Shown one piece after another: positions 32,015 through 43,025 of a stretch of 64,000 nucleotides of DNA. A program made the translations under genes and the position numbers. The stretch's first letter is position 1. Each line of letters begins with the position of its first letter. The notes below the pieces were generated by a model. The model did no database searches. It was not told the DNA's origin and saw nothing but the letters and a program-made list of their open reading frames with translations. Where the stretch lies: the NCBI GenBank assembly GCA_038030265.1, contig CM075943.1:26784001-26848000 (forward strand), in the 5' to 3' direction. This DNA is from Corythucha ciliata (Eukaryota > Arthropoda > Insecta > Hemiptera > Tingidae).

Positions 32015-32615
32015 CAAAGAGGAGCGAAAAAATAATATTTAATGAAACTATGCCTCGTAGGAGGTCATTTGAGAGATAATGGAAAGGCAAGTGGTACCGG
32101 AACGCGAATATGGATAGGCAAACAGGCGTTTAAGACTATAAAAATTACTGTAACTTCGATATACAAAAATAACACAAAAAACCCTTGTAGGCTGTGTTTC
32201 ACTAGGTCCTAATGCACACTATAACACCGCGCGAAAAATTCCCGACTTGACCCATTTTGAGAAATTCAAAATTGAACATTTTTAGTGCAACAAACGCCCT
32301 AAAAATTGTTTAAAAACAATTAACGATTTTCTATGCTAATATTCTTATATTTTACTTATTTCCGAACAAAACAAGACAAGGAGAAGGAAAATAACTTGAT
32401 TAGAACCGGAGATATGGTCAAAAACGCTTTTACAGTCACCATATTTTCGAAAAATGTCCAAAATCGTAAAAACGCCGTAAGTCATTGAAAAAATTTTTTC
32501 TCTCAATAATACTTTGCGTGGCCTCATTAACCATAAAAGTGAGCCTCCACACCAAAAATGAGCGAAATCGGAGGGGTCGACTGCAAAAGTCCGGTGAGAT
32601 GAGGTGGAATGACCC
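32015..32615 (-). repeat. Right terminal inverted repeat of the DNA transposon
   Basis: Inverted copy of 21125-21725, ending gaatgaccc at 32615 and followed by the TGGT duplication. Confidence 0.85.
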
Positions 32616-33628
32616 TGGTACCATTTGAAACGTTTGGTAATATTTCTGACGTGATTCCATATATCAAGACGGTCACATTTTATTGAAATATTGCGCACAT
32701 ACTGTTGGTCATGTAGCAGTTATACAGGGTGTTCAAAAAATGGATGTCAATATTTTGCCCTGTGAATGTACGTCCAAAATGCGTCAAAATTATCCGTATT
32801 AACCATAGTCCGATTCCTAATAGTTTCCGAGATATTAAGGAAATAAGCACTTTTGTAATGGGCCTCGTTTTTACGGATAAAATCGTTCGTAGCTTGGCAA
32901 CCAGAGCTCTCACGTCAAATTAAGTGGCACCATTGGAAAGGACAGACTTTTTTCCATTAGACTTCGTGTTGTTCAATTCAATTTTGTTCGTACGCGCTGA
33001 GGAAATCAGCTGCGAACTCAAAATTATGTTCAAGTTCATCATCGTTGGCCATAATTTGAAGTCAGATTTCTGCTCAACAGGTGCTTTCCGAGGTGACATT
33101 TTTTGAGAAAAGTTGGCGCACGTTACCATCGTTAAAGTAACATATTCATCCCCACCCTTTACCCACAATTTTTCAGAGTTTCTCTATTCATACTATAAAA
33201 AACGCTACATGCATCCTCATGTAGTCATTACATTAATGACCAGAGTAGCTCCTAATAATTGTAACCTCATGTTTTATTACTCTTCTTTATTGTGATAGGC
33301 GGATCATTTTTCTAGATTCTCATTTCTAGAAAAATTTGGAAGTTCTGAAAAAATGAATTTTTTAAATTTCCACTTTTCGGTGATTCATTAGGGTTTTCCG
33401 AAAGTAAACCCCTAGAAAACACGAATAGATTCATTACAAATTCTAAAATTAAGTTATCCATAGAAGTTTTAGTACATAAAAGGGATTAAGTAATTTTTAA
33501 TTCAAAGAAAAAATTCGAATTGCCTCCCTTGTTAGCGGATACAAAGTTGTGCGCGTCTTCCAACGACCGGTGGACCTTATCGAGCAATTCATCACGGATA
33601 CTGTTGCACGTGTTGGTTATTTTTTGTC

Positions 33629-33829
33629 TTATGTCTCGATGTCTGGAATAGGATCTGCGTAGACTATATTTTTGATGTGTCCCCGTGCGTAGAAGTCTAA
33701 AGGGTTCAAGTCAGGTGAACGCGGCCGCCATAATGTTGGACCAGCTCTTCCGATCCATCGGTTCGGGAAAGTCGTGTCCAGAATACGGCGGGCTAATCTA
33801 CTAAAATGAGGAGGAGCTCCATCATGCAT
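33629..33829 (-). pseudogene. IS630/Tc1/mariner-type transposase fragment
   Basis: Encodes HDGAPPHFSRLARR, WIGRAGPTLWRPRSPDLNPL and DFYARGHIKNIVYADP, the last third of a DDE transposase of the IS630/Tc1/mariner superfamily, with the second Asp (HDGAPPH) and the SPD third Asp. Unique spacer of the palindrome plus the first bases of the left arm. The N-terminal two thirds are missing, so it cannot encode an enzyme. Confidence 0.8.
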
Positions 33830-34039
33830 GCAGATCCTATTCCAGACATCGAGACATTAAGACAAAAAATAATCAACACGTGCAACAGTATCCGTGATGA
33901 ATTGCTCGATAAGGTCCTGCACCGGTCGTTGGAAAGACGCGCACAACATTGTATCCGCCAACAAGGGAGGCAATTCGAATTTTTTCTTTATATTAAAAAT
34001 TACTTAATCCCTTTTATGTACGAAAGCTTCTATGGATAA
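33806..34039 (+). pseudogene. Transposase C-terminal fragment in the right arm
   Basis: Reads DPIPDIETLRQKIINTCNS, then RRAQHCIRQQGRQFEFFL, the usual C-terminus of this transposase type (IDELR...I...C...GGHFE). The matching sequence on the - strand forms the other arm. Non-functional alone. Confidence 0.7.
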
Positions 34040-34774
34040 CTTAATTTTAGAATTTGTAATGAATTTACTCGTGTTTTTCTAGGGGTTTTCTTTCGGAAAC
34101 CCTACCGGATCACCGAAAAGTGGAAATTTAAAAAATTCATTTTTTCAGAACTTCCAAATTTTTCTAGAAATGAGAATCTAGAAAAATTATCCGCCTATCA
34201 CAATGAAGAAAGAGTAATACAACATGAGAGTTACAATTATTAGGAGCTACTCTGGTCATTAATGTAATGACTATACATGAGGATGCATGTAGCGTTTTTT
34301 ATAGTATGAATAGAGAAACTCTGGAAAAATTGTGGGTAAAGGGTGGGGATGAACATGTCACTTTAACGATGGTACCGTGCGCCAACTTTTCTCAAAAAAT
34401 GTCATCTCGGAAAGCACCTGTTGAGCAGAAATCTGACTTCAAATTATGTGCAACGATGATGAACTTGAACATAATTTTGAGTTCGCAGCTGATTTCCTCA
34501 GCGCGTACGAACAAAATTGAATTGAACAACACGAAGTCTAATGGAAAAAAGTCTGTCCTTTCCAATGGTGCCACTTAATTTGACGTAAGAGCTCTGGTTG
34601 CCAAGCTACGAACGATTTTATCCGTAAAAACGAGGCCCATTACAAAAGTGCTTATTTCCTTAATATCTCGGAAACTATTAGGAATCGGACTATGGTTAAT
34701 ACGGATAATTTTGACGCATTTTGGACGTACATTCACAGAGCAAAATATTGACATCCATTTTTTGAACACCCGTA

Positions 34775-35978
34775 TATCGAAAGAGATGACCATGAAGAGT
34801 GGTTATCCGGACACGCCACGATCCTAATATGTACCTGAAATATTTCTGAAACCATGGATAAGTAATACCGAACGAATGACTTCGAATTTTCGTATTGGTG
34901 GAGGGTTAGTATTAGCCACGAAAATAGTTCTCATGTGTTTCATCATAATACGATGGGGAAGCGAGGTTCGATTTTTCAAAGGTAATTCGACTCATAACAA
35001 ATAAGAAGGTTAGAACCCACCTCACCCCCTTTCAATGTTTAGAAGTTTCGTTTAGATATTTTTTGTGTTGGTTAAAGTGAATAGTCCCTCGCCTTTTTAT
35101 TTATTTATTTTTTCGGAGATTAGAAAAATGGCTCGTGAACTTGGTGCCCGGCGAAGTAAAGGCTCACAAAGAAGGAGAAGCCAGCTTTAAAAAAAACCAT
35201 GTTGATATTGTTCTACGATGATCGTTGTAGATTGCAGTCATCGCAGAAAAACTGTAGCGGCTGAATTGAATACGAATATGTCAAAGAAGAAAGGGCAGTC
35301 GTTTCTGGTACACCGAACACTGAATCCCACCAAAAACTTTAAAAAAACACACACAGTGTAGTGAGCTCAACGGCCAGAAAATAAGTTTTCATGGGTGATG
35401 GTGATACTCACAGTTTCACAAGTGCTGTACACCGTACCCTGTGTCTCGAGTTTGCTTGTCACCCGAAAGTCATCAATTTCGACTAATCCCGGAAGAAACC
35501 AAACCCGACATTCGTGTGCTTTTGACGGTGGTCTCTGGAGGGTGTAAAGGTGTCGAACACGTCTGTTATGACTTCAAAAGCATAATTTATTACAATCAAC
35601 TCATAAATAAACGATTCAATTTGACTACACGAAGTGTTTTTACCGTGAGCTGCGCCGGAGTGAAAAGGCATTTTGGTTATCTAGAATTCTAGAGAGAGGT
35701 GAGGAAAATAATGTTCATCTGAAGCCGGACAGATTCAAAAAATCAAGTAGCCCCTGTCGATTGCGAATCAGGTCTTCCCGACACTAATTATTACGTAGAG
35801 AAATTTAAAAAATATGTGAAAAACACTGAACTGCCTTAAAACGTGGGATTTGTATCAATAATGTCAAACTGTCCTAGGGGTTGATGATAAGGTGATAAGG
35901 TTTATTATGAGTCGAAACTTCCCCGACGTATATTACCGCATTATATTCATCATAACAGTAAGATTTTGAAATACATAC
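34775..35978. other. No gene seen
   Basis: AT-rich sequence between two transposon clusters. Open frames such as 35441-35692 show no family features. Confidence 0.4.
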
Positions 35979-36130
35979 CGCACCCTCGCTACAATAGTGT
36001 CGTAACTCAAAAACATATTTTTTCCGGAAAACACCAAAAACAGTTTTTGAAAACTTGGCTGAAGACTGTTTTTTGTGTTTTCTAAAAAAAATGTGTTTTT
36101 GAGTTACGACACTATTTTAGCGAGGGTGCG
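35979..36130. mobile_element. MITE with cgcaccctcgcta termini
   Basis: Terminal inverted repeats of ~38 bases (cgcaccctcgctacaatagt and onward through gtcgtaactcaaaaaca, partly imperfect). The interior has further pairing (ccggaaaacac / gtgttttct). 152 bp, non-coding. Confidence 0.75.
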
Positions 36131-36153
36131 AACGTAAAATAGCAAAACGTTAA

Positions 36154-36290
36154 AGCCGGTTTCACATGTGATCTGAAAAAAGGTCAGCTTTGAGCTGTAT
36201 GCAATGAAATATAATTCATTCCAACGAGGGTTGCTCATTGGCTACAGCTCAAAGCTTGAGCTGTCCCTGACCACATTTGTGAAGGCGGCT
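36154..36290. mobile_element. MITE with agccggtttcacatgtg termini
   Basis: The left end agccggtttcacatgtgatc pairs with the right end accacatttgtgaaggcggct. An internal pair (agctttgagctgt / acagctcaaagct) extends the stem. Flanked by TAA and TCA, near a TWA duplication. The GCC-GGTTTCACA end resembles the 19191-19434 element. Confidence 0.6.
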
Positions 36291-36349
36291 TCAAGGCCAG
36301 TTCACAAGCATATAGTAGGAATGTTATACGGCACCATCCCCAAAATATA

Positions 36350-37792
36350 CAGGGTGTTTCTGAAATGGATGTCAATATTTAGGCTGGTGATTCCACGTCA
36401 CAAATGCGTCAAAAAAAGTCATATTGACCCTAGTCCGATTCCTAATAGTTTCCGAGATATTCAAGGATTTAGTAGTTTTCAAAATGACCTTGTTTTCTTG
36501 AAGAAAATCGTCCGTACCTTAGCAACCAGGTGAGTCACGTCAAATCTGATGGCACCGTTGGAAAGGCCAGACTTTTTTCCATGTCGTTCAGTGTTATTTG
36601 CTTGAATTTCTCCCACTCCTGCTGAGAAATTCAGCGTCAAACTTGAAATTGTTTACAGTATTACCCATGTTGACTAGGTTTTGAAGTCGATGTTCTCAGC
36701 AACAAGTGGTTTCCAACATGACCTTTTTTCAGAAAAGTTGGCGCATGGTGTCAGAATCATTATGGTATGTTGACATCACCTTCCGTCTCGGATATTTTTC
36801 CGATTATTGCAAAATGATGACTGAAAAATCCGTTTTGGTGCTCATTACTCCAATAGTCCTTCTTCACGAATAACTCGAGAAAAAACTTGATAAATTTTTG
36901 CTACCCATTCTTGACTAAAAAGAGCCTCTGAAAGTGAACATTTTCCAATGATGAAGGACTCAACTGTGCTGAAGACGCAGTAGGTGGTGACACACAACAA
37001 GTGGTGATTTAGGCCTATAAAGAAATGCCCTTATTAATCGTTGAATGGTCCTCAGAGTCGGGTCTTCCGCGACTACTATTAATAAGGATGAATATAACGA
37101 TTAATAAGGACATTTCTTTATAGGCCTAAATCACAACTTGTTCTTTGTGACCACCTACTGTGTCTTCAGCACAGTTGAGTCCTTTATCATTGCAAAATGT
37201 TTACTTTCAGAGCCCCTTTTTAGTCAAGAATGGATGGCAAACATTCATCGTGTTTTTCTCGAGTTATTCGTGAAGAAGGACTATTGGAGTAATGAGCACC
37301 AAAACGGATTTTTCAGCAATCATTTTGGAATAATCGAAAAAATATCCGAGATGGAAGGTGATGTCAAGATACCATAATGATGCTGACACCATGCGCCAAC
37401 TTTTCTGAAAAAAGGTCATCGTCGAAACCACTTGTTGCTGAGTAAATCGACTTCAAAACCTAGTCAGCATGGGTAACATTAAAAACAATTTCAACTTTGA
37501 TGCTGATTTTCTCAGCAGGAGTGGGAGAAATTCAAGTAAATAACACAGAACGACGTAGAAAAAAGTCTGGCATTTCCAACGGTGCCATCAGATTTGACGT
37601 GACTCACCTGGTTGCTAAGGTACGGACGATTTTCTTCAAGAAAACAAGGTCATTTTGAAAACTACTAAATCCGTGAATATCTCGGAAACTATTAGGAATC
37701 GGACTAGGGTCAATATGACTTTTTTTGACGCATTTTTTTTTTTTTGACGTGGAATCACCAACCTAAATATTGACATCCATTTCAGAAACACG
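36350..37792. mobile_element. Palindromic mariner-type derivative, ~1.44 kb
   Basis: Left arm from CAGGGTGTTTCTGAAATGG (after TA at 36348) to about 37050; right arm about 37081 to 37792 is its inverted copy. Only ~25 bases separate the arms (cagagtcgggtcttccgcga). The outermost six or so bases of the right end are gone, where a foldback element begins. Related to, but clearly diverged from, the 32725-34772 element. No transposase remnant seen. Confidence 0.8.
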
Positions 37793-37952
37793 AATTTCAG
37801 AAAGAAACGTGAATTTCCATCAAGAGCGTAGCAACGTTGGTTGAGGCGCTAGATTCATATTCCTGCCAGAGATCGGAAGAGCAAGGTTCGACACCCAATT
37901 GGTGCAATCTTTTTTCTAATAACAAACAGACGAAAATACTAATACGGCTATA

Positions 37953-38969
37953 CGGGTGTTCAAAAAATGGATGTCAATATTTTGCCCTGTGAATGTACGT
38001 CCAAAATGCGTCAAAATTATCCGTATTAACCATAGTCCGATTCCTAATAGTTTCCGAGATATTAAGGAAATAAGCACTTTTGTAATGGGTCTCGTTTTTA
38101 CGGATAAAATCGTAGGTAGCTTGGCAACCAGAGCTCTCACGTCAAATTAAGTGGCACCATTGGAAAGGACAGACTTTTTTCCATTAGAATTCGTAACGTT
38201 CAATTCAATTTTGTTCGTACGCGCTGAGGAAATCAGCTGCGAACTCAAAATTATGTTCAAGTTCATCATCGTTGCCCATAATTTGAAGTCTGATTTCTGC
38301 TCAACAGGTGCTTTCCGAGATGACATTTTTTGAGAAAAGTTGGCGCACGGTACCATCGTTAAAGTGACATGTTCATCCCCACCCTTTACCCACAATTTTT
38401 CCAGAGTTTCTCTATTCATACTATAAAAAACGCTGCATGCATCCTCATATAGTCATTACATTAATGACCAGAGTAGCACCTAATAATTGTAACTCACATG
38501 TTTTATTATTCTTCTTCATTGTGATAGGCGGATCATTTCTCTAGATCATCATTACTAGAAAAATTTGGAAGTTCTGAAAAAATGAATTTTTAAATTTCCA
38601 CTTTTCGGTGATCCGGTAGGGTTTTCCGAATGTAAACCCCTAGAAAAACACGAATAAATTCATTACAAATTCGATCCATAGAAGTTTTCGTACATAAAAG
38701 GGATTAAGTAATTTTTAATTTAAAGAAAAAATTCGAATTGCCTCCCTTATTGGATTGCGCTATTGGATTGGCAGATTGCCCCCAAACTTGGATTGCGAGC
38801 TGTGAACCCGCTCTTTGTGTAAAAAAGTCACGAAGAGCGTGAAAAACAGGAGAATGCCGATATCTCGTAAGGTAACCACTTTCGACCATATGCTCATATG
38901 GTATTTTTGGTGCGTCCAGGTGTGTTCTACACATGGCAAAGTATTGCACATTCCTCCTGAAACACCCTG
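37953..38969. mobile_element. Chimeric mariner-type insertion
   Basis: 37953-38740 is a copy of an arm of the 32725-34772 element. 38750-38969 is the inverted counterpart of a different element whose other copy starts at 57614 (cagggtgtttcaggagga). The ends CGGGTGTT and CACCCTG face outward, and TA flanks both sides. The host foldback element has an uninterrupted partner arm at 40350-40390 (ggctatatatata), showing the site before insertion. Confidence 0.75.
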
Positions 38970-39147
38970 TATATGTATATAAATTCTGTTTTCCAATTAT
39001 TATTTTGGACATCAAACACCTTCGTCCATCCATTCACTGCAAAATGAAGGTGATCCTACTTACGTCTGAATGAATATAACTATGATTCTCCTCATAAAAT
39101 TCCATACAACCAGACTGCAACATTATACAAAGAGAATATTCAGCACC

Positions 39148-40010
39148 TGAGATTCCTAGTTCCATAGGCTCCCCCGCCCACGAATCCATCGGCAAAATTA
39201 AAAATTTGCATGCGGGGGTGGCACCAGAGGCTCTGACTTCTGCCGCCTCCTGTCACATTCAAGTTAACCGAATTGGACTTTAAAGTTGAAAACTTCAGCA
39301 GCCCCTGAGATTCTCAGTTCTATAGACTCCCCCGCACATGTATCCATCGGCAAAGTTGGAAATTTCCATCCGGGGGCGGCGCCAGGGGCTCTGACTTCTG
39401 CCGCCTCCTATCACATTCAACTTAGCCGAATTGGACCTTAAAATTGAAAACTTGAGCAGCCCCTGAGATTCTTAGTTCTATAGACTCCCCCACACATGTA
39501 TCCATCGGCGAAATTGGAAATTTCCATCCGGGGGCGGCGCCAGAGCCTCGCGCTGCTACCTTCTCTGGTCACATTCAACTTAGCCGAATTGGACTTCAAA
39601 ACTGAAAACATGAGCAGCCCATGAGATCATTAGTTCTGTACACTCTCTTGCCCATGAATCCGTCGGCAAAATTAAAAATTTGCATGCGGGGGTGGCACCA
39701 TAGGCTCTGACTTCTGCTGCCTCCTGTCACATTCAACTTAGCCGAATTGGACCTTAAAATTGAAAACTTGAGCAGCCCCTGGGATTCTCAGTTCTATAGA
39801 CTCCCCCGCACAAGAATCCATCGGCAAAATTTGAAATTTTCATCCGGGGGTGGCGCCAGAGGCTCTGAATTCTGCCGCCTCCTGTCACATTCAACTTAAC
39901 CGAATTGGACTCTAAAGTTGAAAACTTGAGCAGCCCCTGAGATTCTTAGTTATGTACTCTCCCCCGCAAATGAATCCATGTCACCATGGCATCATGTGCG
40001 GAGGAGTCTA
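39148..40010 (+). repeat. ~158-bp tandem array, about 5.5 units
   Basis: The phrase ctgagattcttagttctata recurs at about 39150, 39306, 39465, 39622, 39780 and 39938. Each unit also holds catccgggggcggcgccag and cacattcaacttagccgaat. Units are about 85-95% alike by eye. After 40005 the same unit appears inverted, as part of the right arm of the foldback element. Confidence 0.85.
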
Positions 40011-40507
40011 TAGAACTAAGAATCTCAGGGGCTGCTCATGTTTTCAACTTTAAAGTCCAATTCGGTTAACTTGAATGTGACAGGAGGCGGCAGAAGTCAG
40101 AGCCTCTGGCGCCGCCCCCGCATGCTTTTTAATTTTACCGACGGATTCGTGGGCGGGGGAGCCTATGGAACTAGGAATCTCAGGTGCTGAATATTCTCTT
40201 TATATAATGTTGCAGTCTGGTTGTAAGGAATTTCATGAGGAGAATCATAATTATATTCATTCAGATGTAACTAGGATCACCTTCATTTTGCAATGAATGG
40301 ATGGACGAAAGTGTAAAGATGTCCAAAATAATAAATGGAAAACATAATTTTTATATATATAGCCGTATTAGTATTTTCGTCTGTTTGTTATTAGAAAAAA
40401 GATTGCACCAATTGGGTGTCGAACCTTGCTCTTCAGATCTCTGGTAGGAATCTGAAGCTGGCGCCCCAACCAACGTTGCTACGCTCTTGGTTGGAAATTC
40501 ACGTTTC

Positions 40508-41274
40508 TTTCAGGTTCAGGGTTATGCTGTGTAAAATGTACTAGTTTATTGAAAAACATCGGTTTTAGCGTTCAATTTGCTGTCCTTAGACATTCTTCAT
40601 GTGTTATTCCTTGTTTTCTCCCACTTTACCATGGTATCACTTCCCCAACCTGTATATATACATATATATAGGGTTTTCTTCACGCTGCTACTCGCGCTGC
40701 TAGTTTCTTTTTCGTGTTTTCCATTTGATATTGTTAGTATGGTCGCTTAGACTACGAGGGTTAGTAGGTAATGCATGCACAGTTGTACTTACAGACGCTG
40801 AAGATGGCGAGCAGCCGAAACCGTTTCGTTTCTAACGCATCTCAACGAGGGAAGACAGACAACGTAGGCTCCTACGGCCACAGTTTCATGCATGTTTTCA
40901 CTTTTCACTACCTTCGTCCATGTTTTTTTCCCGCGTTTTTGCTACCCACTTAGCTCACTTACCCCTCGACTGGTACTATACCAGGTTCTGCCTGCCGAAA
41001 TCGAACCGAGTTGTCGCGCGTGTGAAACGGTTATTTTGAAGTTTCAATAATTTTCGGCTTTGTGTTTTATGACGGATTCTTTCATCGTGGCCATTTTGCC
41101 TTACGGGTGAGCTATCCCTTTTCTATTCTATCGTCCCCTTTTTCCTTTTTTTGCTTAATTGTTTTTCTAGTTTTTGCTAGTATACTTTTGTCGCATTTTT
41201 CACCATTTTCAGTTACTTTATAATACAGTCCACTCAATTCGAGAACATTCGGCTGCCGTGTAGTCGGTGCTATT
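40508..41274. other. No gene seen
   Basis: Between the foldback element and the Gypsy fragment. A short AT microsatellite (about 40650-40670). The frame 40771-40953 has no family features. Confidence 0.4.
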
Positions 41275-42138
41275 GGTAACCGTGCGTAGACCAAGGAGAA
41301 CTGTTGGATTTGGCGTACCAATCGGGAGATTCGTGGCACTTGAGAGCGGCTTTGAGGGATCTGTGCCATCGTTCGACTTTCCCGTTGGATTGAGGGTGGT
41401 AGGCAGTGGTGAGGAAATGTCGAATGCCTAAGAGTTCGTTAAGGCTACGGAGAAGACTGCAGTCAAACTGTCGGCCTCTGTCAGTGATGAGTCGAGAGGG
41501 TGTACTGTAACGAGCGATCCATTCTCTGAGGAAAGTTTCAGCGACAGTTTCGGCGGAAACGTCGGCGATTGGTATTGCTTCCAGCCGAGATGAAAATCGG
41601 TCTATCATCGTAAGAATGTATCCGGCATGTAAGCCGGCAGGGGATCTATGATGTCGAGGTGGATACACTGAAAACGAGCGTCGACTGGTGGACAATTTTG
41701 AAGTGGGCTGCGAGTTTGACGACTGATTTTCGATTTTTGACACGGGACGCAATGTCGGGACCACTCTTTGGCGTCTCGCTTGATTCCGCACCAAACAAAA
41801 CGATCGAGGAGTAATTTCGAAGTTCACCTCCTGGAAGACGGATGAGACGAGTTATGAACGAGAGGAAAAGCTTGTCGACGAAGAAGAGTGGGGATGAAAA
41901 CGCGTCGTTTGTCGTCACAGTTAAGTGAGTAGTCGCGGCCAGGAAATGTTGTGAGATAAGATTGAGGGACGAATCGTGAGATGAAAGGAGTTTTTTTGAT
42001 TCGCAGTCGTCTTTTTCAAGTTTAGCGACTTCGGCGAAATCAAAGAGAGAAACCGATTTGAGTCTGGAAAGATAATCGTCTACGACGTTGTCTTTTCCTC
42101 TGATATGTCGAATGTCAGTCGTAATCTGCGCTTATTGT
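41275..42138 (-). pseudogene. Decayed Gypsy pol fragment (RNase H end and integrase)
   Basis: On the - strand from 42138: TTDIRHIRGKDNVVDDYLSR (end of RNase H), a connection segment, then broken integrase: YILTMIDRFSSRLEAIPIAD, LITDRGRQFDCSLL and TAYHPQSNGKVERWHRSLKA, which hold the second Asp and the Glu of the DDE triad. Frameshifts are present near 41830-41900. It stops at about 41275 with no LTR. A different Gypsy lineage from the JAMM element: its integrase reads HPQSNGKVERWH where the other has ANLSERVN. Confidence 0.85.
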
Positions 42139-42184
42139 TTTATCCAATTCAATAATTAATGGAATTAATTCTGGCGTCGCTTCA

Positions 42185-43025
42185 AAACCATAGAATTTGG
42201 TGCGAAAATCCAATTAAATGGGTTTTAAGGAGCCCAAATCCACGAAATTTTGTATTGAAAGAGCAAAACCGTCTGAAATAGGGATTTGAACAAGACGAAT
42301 CCCCAAAATTGGGGTTTACTGGAAAACTGGGGTTAGTAACAGTATGAATTAACGAAATTTGGGTTTTTGCATTACCCAAATCCGTGATTTGGTTGAAAGA
42401 GCAAACCCCACGAAATTTGGTTTCTGAAAGTCAATTTTTCTTATTACGCCACCAAACTGAATTCAGAAATTTGGATTATGAAAGAGTGAAAAAAATACGT
42501 AACATTGAAAAATGAAATAGAAAAAGTTTGTAAAATTGTGTTTTGAAGGAGCCAGATCGATTCACGACATTTGGTTGTGGAAGAGTGAAAATATGAGGCA
42601 AAATTGCGGTTTGAAGGATCCAAAATCACGATATTTAGGTCTTCGAATGAACCAAAATTATGGAAAGGGCTAAATCCATGTTTGGTTTTTCATTGGATGT
42701 AAATCCCCAAAATTGTGGTACGCAGCAGCCAAATAGAATAAATTTGGTTTGGGAATCGCGAGTGCCCACTAACCCGAAAACCATGAAATTTTGCTTTCGA
42801 AAGAGCAAAACCTACAAAATTTGGTCTTTGAAAGAGCAAAACTGCCTAAAATTGGGATTCGAATTGGACGAATCTGTAAAATATGGTTTTATAAAGTGAG
42901 AAAATCGGCGAACCTGGTGTTTGTTAGAGCCCCAAAATCCATAAATTTTTGGTTTGTAAGGACAAATATCCTAAAATCGGTTTGGGAAGATCTAAACCTT
43001 CGAAAGGCTTATATGAATTTCTCAC
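42185..43025 (+). repeat. Degenerate ~30-33 bp tandem repeat, family A
   Basis: About 25 loose copies of aaatttggttttgaaagagc followed by aaaacc and 3-5 variable bases; spacings I counted are 28-33 bases. It makes long but meaningless open frames on both strands. Confidence 0.7.

Larger units (their letters stand above)
21125..32615 (-). mobile_element. DNA transposon with ~600-bp TIRs, split by a Gypsy element
   Basis: Terminal inverted repeats 21125-21725 and 32015-32615 start gggtcattccacctcatctc and are highly similar over ~600 bases. The 4-base TGGT at 21121-21124 and again at 32616-32619 reads as the target duplication. Without the nested Gypsy element (8139 bp plus its 4-bp duplication) the transposon is ~3.35 kb. 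Its gene runs on the - strand. I could not assign it to a named superfamily; the protein resembles anonymous transposon-like proteins I recall from invertebrate genomes. Confidence 0.8.
32725..34772. mobile_element. Palindromic mariner-type derivative, ~2 kb
   Basis: Two ~940-base arms (32725-33656 and 33828-34772) are inverted copies around a 171-base spacer. The left end CAGGGTGTTC follows TA; the right end GAACACCCG is followed by TA (one T lost from the terminus). The arms are the 3' end of a transposase gene plus its terminal repeat, duplicated head to head. Third copy of the same arm: 37953-38740. Confidence 0.85.
37799..40507. mobile_element. Foldback element with internal tandem repeats
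   Basis: Left arm 37799-37952 plus 38970-39240 pairs with right arm 40010-40507. The arm holds agaaagaaacgtgaatttcc at its outer end and the phrase aggtgctga / tcagcacct near its inner end. The middle is a ~158-bp tandem array. The left arm is interrupted by the chimeric mariner insertion. The structure is like foldback (FB/Galileo-type) elements; no coding sequence. Confidence 0.75.

Noticed and set aside
32345..32698. 117-codon frame and its partner at 21099-21395
   Set aside because: Both lie in the terminal inverted repeats of the DNA transposon; identical because the repeats are, not because of coding.
42185..43025. CRISPR-like array because of ~30-base periodic repeats
   Set aside because: Repeats are degenerate, there are no unique spacers of fixed length, no cas genes, and the genome is eukaryotic.
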